Notes: generated by a model from the sequence alone, not told the origin. DNA of 19,113 nt from an uncultured Lachnospiraceae bacterium (GCA_910577165.1 CAJTLX010000060.1:1-19113); one strand, 5' to 3'; shown: positions 8,252 to 16,012, counted from the stretch's first letter. Numbers and translations are program-made.

Positions 8252-9226
8252 TTATTGATTTTCTGCAAAATAATCAGAATTCTGATCCAGCACATATTGC
8301 TGCATTAGCTTCTTTCTTAGTAATTCCACAAAAATTTCCGGCTCCACCACCCGCAAAAACGGTCCAAACGAAAGCACACGGATCACTAGTTCCGCCTCAT
8401 CCTCCTTATTGTACTTTAGTTTTATCCGGTAATGTCTTTTATCAAGACGCTCCGCCTCCTTTTCAAAATGTGCAAAATGCAGCAGCGCGCGTTCCAGCGC
8501 ATCGCGCTCATCGAACAGTTCAAAAACCAAACTCTGATTTTTTTGCTCTGCCGCATATAAATTCTCTGATTTTCCACTTTCCTTTTTCGCTTCCCACTCT
8601 GCTATTTTCTCTTCCAATTTAAGAAGTTTTACTTCTAAAATTTTTGCAAGATTTATCACTCTTCCATAATGACAGCCGGATGTAACCAGACGAAATTTAT
8701 CATCCTTCTCCGAGTATTCCAGATATTCTGGCATCACTTTCATATGTGTGCGCACACCATCCCTGTTTTTTACGTCGATAGCTAATGGAATATGCTTCTT
8801 TACTGCGTCAAGCACCAGCCGAAAGTGCTTAATATAGCTTTCATCCTGATAGGGATCGCCGTCTGCATATTGGTCAAAAACACGGATATCTTCCGGTAAA
8901 AATAAAGGTTCTACCTCCTCAAGCCCGGAGATCTCACACTCAAAAAGCCGCATTCTCGGATCAAGCAAAATTGCTTTTAACCAACGTTTTTCTAAAATGG
9001 TTATCGGTCGGTCGGGTATTTGTTTTAATGCCGCCGTTCTATCCGGACGCAAAAGGGGCCAGCACCTGGATAAAAGTGCTGGCTCTATTGAGAGAATACT
9101 TTCTGAAAATGCCTGTTCTCTCACGATATTCCTAATTTGCTGTTCTGTGATCGGGTGTTCCATAGCCGCCCTTAATATTTTTGTTACTGCATTGTAATAT
9201 GCACCATATAATTCGTTGAAAATCAT
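8252..9226 (-). CDS. WYL-domain protein, putative regulator (second of pair)
   Basis: A 324-residue protein with a helical N-terminal half without an obvious winged-helix motif. A WYL-type domain lies at about 130-203 (MPEYLEY at 165-171, then FRLVTSG at 178-184). A charged helical, possibly coiled-coil insert is at about 200-250 (KLLKLEEKIAEWEAKK). The C-terminal WCX-like end has LSFGPFLRVVEP. WYL domains bind nucleic acid or nucleotide ligands and commonly control defence and RNA or DNA repair genes. Its ATG overlaps the stop of the first WYL gene (ATGA at 9223-9226), so the two are translationally coupled and may act as a heteromer. DNA binding by this member is inferred. The ligand is unknown. 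Confidence 0.75.
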   Translation of the reverse strand: MIFNELYGAYYNAVTKILRAAMEHPITEQQIRNIVREQAFSESILSIEPALLSRCWPLLRPDRTAALKQIPDRPITILEKRWLKAILLDPRMRLFECEISGLEEVEPLFLPEDIRVFDQYADGDPYQDESYIKHFRLVLDAVKKHIPLAIDVKNRDGVRTHMKVMPEYLEYSEKDDKFRLVTSGCHYGRVINLAKILEVKLLKLEEKIAEWEAKKESGKSENLYAAEQKNQSLVFELFDERDALERALLHFAHFEKEAERLDKRHYRIKLKYNKEDEAELVIRVLSFGPFLRVVEPEIFVELLRKKLMQQYVLDQNSDYFAENQ

Positions 9227-10563
9227 TTCTCCTCCACCATCTTTTCCGGAATGCCATATATCCGATACATTGCCTGTAAATCTGTTAAAAAACGTTCCTC
9301 CAATGCCCTATTTGAAAAATGAAAGGATACAATCCGGCAGATAAATGTGCGAATCCATGGAATTAATTCGCTGGAATCATAAACCATGGCAACAAAACGG
9401 CTCCTGTGTGCAGAGATCCGCTCCACCTGCCCACAACGCTTCTCGCGCACAAGGCGATGGTGAATGTACTCCTCCCCCCTACAGTAATCTATCGTAAATT
9501 CTACTCGTTCCAGATAATCCATATCCTTTTGCTTTTTATCCGAAAAAAATCCCTCCTCCCCTTTTGCCTTCTCTTTATTGTCTGCATAATTCGCCAAATT
9601 CACTGGATTCGCCGCAATTCTCTGTGTGCTGACTCCCCACATATTTTTTTGCACCCGGTCAAGCTCCTCGCGCAGGTAATCAAATTTTGGAAAATTTTCC
9701 CTTTCCTGCACCATAAGAATCCGGTCGATCCGAAAACTTAAAATCCGCTTTTGCTCAGGCGAATAACCCAACAAATACTGCCGCCCATTTTGCACACTGA
9801 TAAAAATGCGCAGCGGAACAGCTCTCTGTTCCGCTATTTTTTTGGTATGCCTCCCCGCTATGCTAAGCATTACCACCCGCCTCTTTCCCATCGCCTCAAA
9901 TATAGAACAAAGAATATCAAAATCAAGTGCCTGGGTAATATAATGATGCTTAAAAGCAAAGCACTCTTCCCCCATATCCCACTGATCCAGTAAAAATGAA
10001 CCAATCACGCCGCAGGGCGCGACCTCGGAGAAGAAATTCAGTGCGGAGGCACTCGAAAATTTTGCCGTTTCTGCACGGCGATAAAAAAGTGTTTTCCCCT
10101 GTTTTACTGTGCAGATCAATCCCTCTTTAGCGTATTCCTTCAATTTTTTTCGGACAGTGGAAGGATCAAATGTCTTTCCTATGTAGAAATCTGCAATATG
10201 GCGATCCAGGTACTCAATAATTTCACTTAGAGAATATACTGCCTCAGAACAATTAAAAATATCAAAGATCAGAAAATAAAGCGTGATATCCCCATCCGTA
10301 AAACTCTTTGTTTTCCATGCCCGGTAAAGCGGATTATGGTGGGAAAACCGGCTGTCTATGGAAAGAAAGACATTCTTTCCCTCCCTCGTCCGGCGAAACC
10401 CCATATAATCGCCAAGCCAGCTCTCAATGCGCCGCCGTTCATCATCGTAGGAACGCGCACTTTTTTTATCGTATTCTTCCCGGCTCTTAAAACCGCAGAG
10501 ATAAAATTCACGCATATAATCGCGGACGCGCTCAAAGTTTTTAATCAGTTCACTGTAGGACAT
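9223..10563 (-). CDS. WYL-domain transcriptional regulator (first of pair)
   Basis: A 446-residue regulator. The N-terminal region contains a winged-helix segment at about 130-162 (FDPSTVRKKLKEYAKEGLI then a beta wing to LFYRR). The WYL domain is at about 211-285, with the signature present as QYLLGY (262-267) and the conserved RIDRI (278-282). A WCX-like C-terminal domain (about 350-446) ends with the usual helix ALEERFLTDLQAMYRIYG. SD GGGGAAG precedes the ATG. It starts 27 nt after gph and overlaps the second WYL gene, so it probably shares the promoter at 11341-11369. Control of rtcB downstream is an inference from position, by analogy with RtcR control of rtcB in enterobacteria. Confidence 0.82.
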   Translation of the reverse strand: MSYSELIKNFERVRDYMREFYLCGFKSREEYDKKSARSYDDERRRIESWLGDYMGFRRTREGKNVFLSIDSRFSHHNPLYRAWKTKSFTDGDITLYFLIFDIFNCSEAVYSLSEIIEYLDRHIADFYIGKTFDPSTVRKKLKEYAKEGLICTVKQGKTLFYRRAETAKFSSASALNFFSEVAPCGVIGSFLLDQWDMGEECFAFKHHYITQALDFDILCSIFEAMGKRRVVMLSIAGRHTKKIAEQRAVPLRIFISVQNGRQYLLGYSPEQKRILSFRIDRILMVQERENFPKFDYLREELDRVQKNMWGVSTQRIAANPVNLANYADNKEKAKGEEGFFSDKKQKDMDYLERVEFTIDYCRGEEYIHHRLVREKRCGQVERISAHRSRFVAMVYDSSELIPWIRTFICRIVSFHFSNRALEERFLTDLQAMYRIYGIPEKMVEEK

Positions 10564-10590
10564 GGCTTCCCCTTTTTATTGTATTTATTC

Positions 10591-11247
10591 TTAATTATTA
10601 CCGCAAATTTCCGCAAAAAGTCCCCCCGGACTGTCCACAAATTTTACTGCTCCATGTTCCTGCAAAAATGCCCGGTCGCGAAATCCCCAGGTAACGGAAA
10701 TACAGGGAAGTCCCGCATTTTTTGCCGTTTCTACATCCACGTCAGAATCGCCGATATAGACCACATCCGCACGCATAACCTTCAGCTTTTCAAGCACTTC
10801 ATTGACCGAATCCGGACATGGCTTGCGGCGAATTCCTTCGCGCTCCCCCACCGCAAAATCAAATAGTCCCGGAAAATAATCCTGGCATAATGTCTGTACC
10901 CCATAATCCGCCTTGTTTGAAACCACCGCCGTCTTTACCCCTACATCCCGCAATGCACATAAAAGCTCTGTAATACCCGGATAAGGCTTTGTCTTATCCG
11001 CACAGTGCACCTTATAATGCGCCGTAAAGGTTTCGTGTACACGGTCAATTACTGCCTTGTCCGTCCCCTCTGGCAGCGCGCGCTCCATCAGTTTCCTTAT
11101 TCCATTGCCGACAAAATAACGCACCTGTTCTATCGTATGTTCTGCAAACCCATTTTCCCTGAGTGCGTAATTTGTGCTGTCAGTCAAATCTGCTAACGTG
11201 TCTAAAATTGTCCCATCCAAATCAAAAATTGCAAGTTTATATTTCAT
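10591..11247 (-). CDS. gph: HAD-family phosphatase, phosphoglycolate phosphatase-like
   Basis: A 218-residue HAD hydrolase. Motif I is FDLDGT with nucleophile D9 and D11, motif II is S110 (AVVSNK), motif III is K142, and motif IV is GDSDVD with D167 and D171. A helical cap lies between residues 15 and 85, as in Gph/PgmB-type enzymes. Gph removes 2-phosphoglycolate, a product of oxidative DNA-end repair, but HAD substrates are broad and this could be another sugar-phosphate phosphatase. It is the first gene after the promoter at 11341-11369 and lies 27 nt before the first WYL gene. SD GAGGT lies 6 nt before the ATG. Confidence 0.85.
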   Translation of the reverse strand: MKYKLAIFDLDGTILDTLADLTDSTNYALRENGFAEHTIEQVRYFVGNGIRKLMERALPEGTDKAVIDRVHETFTAHYKVHCADKTKPYPGITELLCALRDVGVKTAVVSNKADYGVQTLCQDYFPGLFDFAVGEREGIRRKPCPDSVNEVLEKLKVMRADVVYIGDSDVDVETAKNAGLPCISVTWGFRDRAFLQEHGAVKFVDSPGGLFAEICGNN

Positions 11248-11340
11248 TTTTTACCTCATATCCCGCATATATTAATGTTCTCCTATTTATCTTCACCGCC
11301 TGAGCATTTTTGAATTCACAGGAGTATCGCACTGGATATG

Positions 11341-11369
11341 ATTGTAGCATTTTCTTTTCCTCCCGTCAA
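11341..11369 (-). promoter_or_regulatory. strong sigma-A promoter of the gph-WYL-WYL(-rtcB) unit
   Basis: Minus-strand -35 TTGACG (11364-11369), exactly 17 nt, then -10 TACAAT (11341-11346) preceded by TGC (extended -10). It starts 26 nt past the serpin stop codon and about 94 nt before the gph ATG. No terminator is visible between the serpin gene and this promoter, so some read-through is possible. Confidence 0.8.
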
Positions 11370-11394
11370 GTTTCGCTTCCATTAGTTTTACAGA

Positions 11395-12924
11395 CTACGG
11401 TTCTTCCACCACACCAATAAACAGCACTGTGCCATCCGCCCCCGTAATTGCAAAGACAAAAGGGCGATTCAGCACAAAATCAATCTTTTCCGTTGCGATT
11501 ACTGCTCCGTCCTCTGCTGCCATAATCGTATAGGCGGCAGCAACACAGCCCTTCTCATCCACCGTAATGCGCGCCGCGTGCTTTGCTTCGCTCATGTAAA
11601 TATCGTCCGACTCCTCGCACATCGGACTAAAATCAGCAAGACTCACATCAAAAATATCCACGATCCCTAAGGTCTTCAATCCTTCAATCAGATCAATATC
11701 CGACACCACATCAAATCTTGGCAGGGAAAGTCCAATCTGCGCATAAATCTTATTCTCCCAGTTCCCCGGATTGCGCATCAGGTCAAGAACTTCCGTATTT
11801 TCCACAACCTCATTGACATTTGCACTTTCCTCCGGCAAAAACAGCCACATATCTCCGCTCATTTTCAATTCACAGCGTACAGCGGAAAAATTATTGCCCC
11901 GGTAACAAACTCCCACTTCCGACCGATGCATAAAATCGCAGGAAATATCGCCGTCCGCTTTATGAAAGATCTCCTCCCTGGTTTCCTCTTCAAAAAATCG
12001 ATCCTGCCACTGCGCACTGTAATAGATTGTGCTGGCAAGTTCTAAAACAGTATTTTTATCCATCTCCAAATTTCCCACCTGATCGCCCAAAAGTCCGCCC
12101 GTCTGCGCATTCAGCCAGGAATGAAATGCCCTCGTAAACGCCTCCGAACCCATCTCTCCCTGAAAGGAGGAAGCATGATAAGTATCTGTCAGAGTTTGCA
12201 TCGTCTCCTGAATAAAAGGAACACCCTGCCGCATCCAAAGAGAATTTGCCAAAAGACTTGTCACCATGCCGTCACCGCAGTAATTTGCCGTCCAGAGTCC
12301 CTCAGCGCGCTCCCTCACCGCACTTAAATCAGGCGCGTCAAGCAAATTTAAAATCTGTTTACGGCTCTCACCATCCGTCAGTTCCGTCAGCATAGAAAGT
12401 GCCATATATAGATTTAACGGCGAATAAATGCGGTTGATATTTTCCCCGTTAACAAGAAATTCCTGCATAGTTGTTTGATAAAATGAATACAAATCATTCC
12501 GGTACTTCTCCGATCGACTAACGCGTTCCTTTCTCTCGCTGGCCCATTTGATCATCATTGCTTTATAATTTTCTTCTCCTTCCTGTGAAAAATTGCCATC
12601 AAACTCTGCCTCACCCGGATAAGGCGCGCACTCCGGGTAACTTGCCTGCACAATGGCAAAATCCGCACTGATGGCACCGGTCTGAACCTCCTGCAAACTC
12701 TGACCGGGCTGCGGCAAATTTCCCTGTGAATTTCCACTCTCATTACTTTTTGGAGCATCCTGGTGAATAAAATGCTGCGCCCCGACAACCACACATATAC
12801 AGGCAGCGGCAATACCAAGTGCTATCCATCTCCGCCGTCTGTTCTTAAATTTTGTCCCCTTTGCCTCGCTGATATAAGTGCTATCAATCTCATTTAATGC
12901 ATAGAGCAAATCCTTATTTTTCAC
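11395..12924 (-). CDS. membrane-anchored serpin with ECF-linked N-terminus
   Basis: A 509-residue protein. Residues 1-32 are a short charged cytoplasmic segment (KDLLYALNEIDSTYISEAK). One membrane helix at about 33-50 is preceded by an RRRR cluster. A linker of about 90 residues follows, then a full serpin domain from about 140 to 509 outside the cell. Serpin marks are IYSPLNLYMALSML, LANSLWMRQG, STIYYSAQW, the hinge DEKGCVAAAYT at 456-466, and the C-terminal signature FVLNRPFVFAI. Serpins trap serine or cysteine proteases irreversibly. Hinge position P14 is Cys (C460) where Thr/Ser is usual, and the reactive loop appears about 4 residues longer than in alpha-1-antitrypsin. The start is GTG with SD AAGGAGG 6 nt upstream. 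The ECF sigma gene is 137 nt upstream, so the N-terminus may act on that sigma factor (inference). Confidence 0.9.
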   Translation of the reverse strand: MKNKDLLYALNEIDSTYISEAKGTKFKNRRRRWIALGIAAACICVVVGAQHFIHQDAPKSNESGNSQGNLPQPGQSLQEVQTGAISADFAIVQASYPECAPYPGEAEFDGNFSQEGEENYKAMMIKWASERKERVSRSEKYRNDLYSFYQTTMQEFLVNGENINRIYSPLNLYMALSMLTELTDGESRKQILNLLDAPDLSAVRERAEGLWTANYCGDGMVTSLLANSLWMRQGVPFIQETMQTLTDTYHASSFQGEMGSEAFTRAFHSWLNAQTGGLLGDQVGNLEMDKNTVLELASTIYYSAQWQDRFFEEETREEIFHKADGDISCDFMHRSEVGVCYRGNNFSAVRCELKMSGDMWLFLPEESANVNEVVENTEVLDLMRNPGNWENKIYAQIGLSLPRFDVVSDIDLIEGLKTLGIVDIFDVSLADFSPMCEESDDIYMSEAKHAARITVDEKGCVAAAYTIMAAEDGAVIATEKIDFVLNRPFVFAITGADGTVLFIGVVEEP

Positions 12925-13061
12925 TATTTTCCTCCTTTTTCGATCTTTTCTGATATTTTATAATTTTTTAATTATAAATAATTGCACTGAATCAAAAACT
13001 TCCCCACAAGATATTTTTATCTGTATTTTTTACCATTTCAGGTATTTTCCTTCCGTATTTT

Positions 13062-13628
13062 TTATTGTACCCGATATCCCTCCCGCTCCAAAATTTCTCT
13101 CAACTCATCCCGCATTCGCATCAGGCGCATTTTCACCTTGCTCTGCCCCATTCCAGCCCGCGCCGCAAGCTCTTTTACCGGGTATAAATACCAGTAGCGA
13201 AGTACAAACAATTTGCGATTTTCCTCGTTAAGTGTCCCTAAAAAATCATTTAACAGAGCAGTTAACTGCTTTAAATCCACAGAGTCCTCCACACCCGCAT
13301 AAGCTGGCACACATTCCTCAAGTTCATCCAGAACCAAGGCAACCTCCCCTCCCCCGCGCTTAGCGGCATTCTCCTTCTCATAGCGATTCAGAGAGAGATT
13401 TCTGGTAATTTTTGCGAGAAAAGCAGAAAATAGTGCGGGGCGTTGCGGCGGCATATGCTTCCATGCGCAAAGCCATGTATCATTAACACATTCTTTTGCA
13501 TCTTCCCTGTTTTTTAAAATGCGGTAGGAAATGGAATTACAATATTTTCCATATTTTTGTTCTGTCTCGGAGATGGCCTGCTCCGAACGCTGCCAATACA
13601 ATTCAATGATTCGCGAATCTTCCATCAT
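13062..13628 (-). CDS. ECF-type sigma-70 family RNA polymerase sigma factor
   Basis: A 188-residue protein with only sigma regions 2 and 4, the ECF architecture. Region 2 is about 18-85 (ILKNREDAKECVNDTWLCAWKH, then FLAKITRNLSLNRY). Region 4 is about 128-182, with helix-turn-helix VKELAARAGMGQSKVKMRLMRMRDEL. It would redirect RNA polymerase to an extracytoplasmic stress regulon. Two ATGs are adjacent; I use the first, with SD GGGGGAG about 8 nt upstream. The membrane-bound serpin follows after 137 nt. No classic separate anti-sigma gene is present, so the serpin's N-terminal segment is the candidate partner. A possible promoter (TGTGACC ... CGGTC) lies at about 13660-13685 but is not convincing. 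Confidence 0.92.
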   Translation of the reverse strand: MMEDSRIIELYWQRSEQAISETEQKYGKYCNSISYRILKNREDAKECVNDTWLCAWKHMPPQRPALFSAFLAKITRNLSLNRYEKENAAKRGGGEVALVLDELEECVPAYAGVEDSVDLKQLTALLNDFLGTLNEENRKLFVLRYWYLYPVKELAARAGMGQSKVKMRLMRMRDELREILEREGYRVQ

Positions 13629-13680
13629 TTGTTTTTCTCCCCCTCTCTTTTTCTATAAAGACCGGAAAAAATAGCATTGG

Positions 13681-13764
13681 TCACAAAAAGTAAATAAACT
13701 CATGTTTTCCGCCTTCAACAACTAAAATTACTTTTCCAATCCGCTTATTACTCTTTAGTTCCAT
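13681..13764 (-). pseudogene. fragment of a TOPRIM-like (RloB/AbiLii-type) gene
   Basis: A 27-codon reading frame starts with ATG at 13762-13764, overlaps the end of the AAA-ATPase debris by 17 nt in another frame, and stops at TGA 13681-13683. After seven residues it reads RIGKVILVVEGGKHEFIYF. The pattern beta-strand, EGxKxE, then aromatic YF matches the first TOPRIM motif of RloB/AbiLii-like proteins. The rest of the gene is missing; the sigma factor starts 52 nt further on. The overlap with an upstream ATPase gene is the layout expected of RloA-RloB or AbiLi-AbiLii pairs. The match is short, so confidence is moderate. Confidence 0.5.
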
Positions 13765-14215
13765 CCTCCGCTTTTTCATATTGGATAAAATAATCAAGAT
13801 TATTATTTTCAAAGAAATAGTTTATCCTTTCAGTTGCATATTTTGGGATAAACTTTGTAGACAGTATATTTCTCCATTATAGGTGGCTGTTTTTTTCTCG
13901 TAGGCATCCATATAAATCGATTTTTTCAAAAAATTAAACCATTTTATCAATATCTCATCTTCATAAAATCTTGTGTTAAGATATAACCGTTTTAAAATAA
14001 AATTGAATCTCTCTCCAAACAATAACTCCAATAATAATCTGAACAGCTGAATTGCTGTTATTTTTTCGGATGCATTATCTCCAACAAACAATGCTCCCCC
14101 TTAAAATTTTCCCACAGGTATTTTGCTCTAACAATTTATAATTTGTTCTGCGAAAATCAAACACTATTTCACCTTTAAAACCTTTAAAATTTTTAATTGC
14201 CATCTTTCTTAGCAC
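13748..14215 (-). pseudogene. decayed AAA-family ATPase (AAA15/RloA-AbiLi type)
   Basis: Three reading frames in series give pieces of one protein. Frame 1 (14075-14215, GTG or ATG at 14203) reads MAIKNFKGFKGEIVFDF, the usual first strand of RecF/SMC-like AAA ATPases, up to GSIV. Frame 2 (13822-14091) continues with VGDNASEKITAIQLFRLLLELLFG, a Walker A region in which the expected GDNASGKTT has become GDNASEKIT. Frame 3 (13748-13876) adds KFIPKYATERINYFFENNN to a TAA. At least two frameshifts, a destroyed P-loop, and a total of about 155 residues without Walker B indicate a dead gene with a large internal deletion. The middle piece alone could be mistaken for an 89-residue hypothetical protein starting at TTG. 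Confidence 0.65.
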
Positions 14216-14502
14216 TGCATATCTCTCGCCATTTTTTTACTATTTAATTTTAACCAATCGGAAATTTTTTACGCTTTTATTTTATCATATTATCATTACC
14301 ATTACAATAATATTTTATCCCCTGTCCTTAGAAATAGAGTAGGAGAGTGTTTTCCTCCCATACTCGCCTCACCGCCAATGCGCCACTTCAGTAGCCTAAT
14401 TCCACTAATCGGTGTGCGCACAAAGAAAGGGCTGACTTATGCCAGCCCTCCATAAATTTTATTTCCATTTGCTTATTCTACTTTCTCTCTGTGACACCCT
14501 CC
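14216..14502. other. intergenic interval with GC-rich structured island
   Basis: The interval 14216-14330 is AT-rich with no gene that I can support. From 14331 base composition shifts to a GC-richer block with three possible hairpins in a row: 14337-14365 (GAGTA-GGAG / CTCC-TACTC with a 2-nt bulge), 14370-14414 (CACCG/CGGTG) and 14428-14449. On the minus strand the block also holds an open frame of about 40 codons (14303 to about 14436) without a good start signal. It may be a small structured RNA or a multicopy intergenic repeat. Confidence 0.4.
14428..14449. terminator. terminator-like hairpin after the DUF5808-type gene
   Basis: AGGGCTG (14428-14434) pairs perfectly with CAGCCCT (14443-14449) around an 8-nt loop. 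On the minus strand it is followed by TTCTTTG, 53 nt past the stop of the membrane protein gene, so it can end that transcript. On the plus strand it is followed by a T-rich CCATAAATTTTATTT, so it could also end a plus-strand RNA from the adjacent island. Both T-runs are imperfect. Confidence 0.6.
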
Positions 14503-15963
14503 CTATTTTCTCCCTGGTTTTGCATTTAATTTTGCATATATCTCCCGTGTTCCATTATCATCCGCCGCACTCATATAGTAAAGTTCCCCATCCGCCATAA
14601 ATTTTAAAAATACCTGATTTTGAGGATTTAAGAATACCTCACAATCTCCCGCATAGATAATATGCCAGTTTCCCTTATATAGATTATCCATCCCCGTTCC
14701 TCTATTTTTCGATAATTCCGGCAGCTCATCCACCAATTCCAGTTCCTCAATCTCTCCCACATCAATCCGATAATCCGTCTTTAGCTGTTCTGCAACCAGA
14801 TAATTCTCATGAATCTCTAATTTAATCGGCGTAAATTCTATCATAATCATCCAGATACAAAGCACTGGCACGGAAAGAATGGCAATCCCTGAAAATATCA
14901 AGAGTCCCTTGCCGAGGGGTGTAGCCATATTGGTGGTGACACCGTACCCAATTCTTGTTTCGACAAAGGTGCGCTTATCTGTTTTATTGCAGTAAAACAT
15001 TCCAAAAATCCAGCAATCATCATCCTCTTCATTTAACATTGAATCAATTTTTTTCTTATAATGCCTTTCTATGCGGTTAAGCTGACGAACAGTAAACAAA
15101 AGAAGAATCATAGTGATTGCCATATAAAAAATTGTTCCCCATAAAAGCCAGATAACCGAAATCTCATCATTTCTTAGTGTGAATGCAGAAAATGCAGTAA
15201 ATGCAGTATTTAACCATGCACAGAAAAGCCAGAATCGATTCCATATCTGCTTTTTTGCGCGGGCAAAATTTATATTTATCTCACTATTATAGCTGACCAC
15301 CGCTGTTCTCTGCCGGTCAAGCCACCCTGCCGCCACATAAAACATAGGCGTGCAGAGAGCAAAAAGAATAACAACCAAAAACATCTGTTGTCCGCGGGAA
15401 TCCACGCGAAACAAGGCATAGGCAAGTACAATTGCTGCGCTGACAAGTGTCGGCACCAAAAACGGCAATAATTTTGTTTTTCGCACCTGTCCTGCCTCGC
15501 TAAGTTCAATCAATCTTACTCTATCCGAGCTTTGTATTTCTGCTTTTGAGTCTTGAATTTCCATCCCCATTTTTTCCTTGAGCGATTGTTCTTTTAAAAT
15601 TGTCTGTGCATTTTTCTTCCACGCTTTCAAATCCTGATGAACTTTCATACAGGGAAGTTCTAAAAGAACAATTCCACAAAGCAACCAGAGCATCCAGATG
15701 GTAAACTGAATGGAAACATAGGGGATCACAAAGGTAGGAAGCGGGATAATTAGTAAAAGAATAAATATATTTCGCATTCTTCGCCGGTACCATATTTCTT
15801 TTTCGTCCACCTGTCTGTAAAACTCCTCTGCAAGTGCTTTATCCCCTGGCACACAGAGCCCAAAAACTGTGCCATTGCGGTTTGTACTGCTCCATTTTGA
15901 CACAAAATATAAGATAAAGACAATCGGATACATACCGATAAACAAGATAATATTAAGCAGCAT
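14503..15963 (-). CDS. polytopic membrane protein with DUF5808-like and PH-like regions
   Basis: A 486-residue membrane protein with about eight predicted helices (about 2-22, 64-84, 86-104, 166-186, 193-213, 243-262, 268-292 and 352-376). A cytosolic motif at about 312-340 (EEDDDCWIFGMFYCNKTDKRTFVE) matches the DUF5808 pattern, and a C-terminal PH-like strand-rich region covers about 380-480. This class is usually found beside YtrA-type GntR repressors, as here, and is thought to act in cell-envelope stress; its activity is not known. SD AGGAGG lies 6 nt before the ATG. The gntR gene ends 133 nt upstream and the two probably share the promoter at 16534-16562. Confidence 0.8.
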   Translation of the reverse strand: MLLNIILFIGMYPIVFILYFVSKWSSTNRNGTVFGLCVPGDKALAEEFYRQVDEKEIWYRRRMRNIFILLLIIPLPTFVIPYVSIQFTIWMLWLLCGIVLLELPCMKVHQDLKAWKKNAQTILKEQSLKEKMGMEIQDSKAEIQSSDRVRLIELSEAGQVRKTKLLPFLVPTLVSAAIVLAYALFRVDSRGQQMFLVVILFALCTPMFYVAAGWLDRQRTAVVSYNSEININFARAKKQIWNRFWLFCAWLNTAFTAFSAFTLRNDEISVIWLLWGTIFYMAITMILLLFTVRQLNRIERHYKKKIDSMLNEEDDDCWIFGMFYCNKTDKRTFVETRIGYGVTTNMATPLGKGLLIFSGIAILSVPVLCIWMIMIEFTPIKLEIHENYLVAEQLKTDYRIDVGEIEELELVDELPELSKNRGTGMDNLYKGNWHIIYAGDCEVFLNPQNQVFLKFMADGELYYMSAADDNGTREIYAKLNAKPGRK

Positions 15964-16012
15964 AAAATTCCTCCTCTCAAATCTAATATTTCTGATGTTT
16001 CTGATAAATGTC

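Noticed and set aside
12957..12978. 9-bp AT-only inverted repeat before the serpin gene
   Set aside because: It is composed only of A and T in an AT-rich gap, so it is likely by chance and has no clear function.
13660..13685. ECF-type autoregulatory promoter (TGTGACC, 14 nt, CGGTC) before the sigma gene
   Set aside because: Spacing and boxes do not match a known ECF consensus closely and the same pair was not found before the serpin gene.
13822..14091. 89-residue hypothetical protein starting at TTG
   Set aside because: The frame is a middle piece of a frameshifted AAA ATPase with a mutated P-loop; an upstream and a downstream piece in other frames complete it, so it was recorded as part of a pseudogene.
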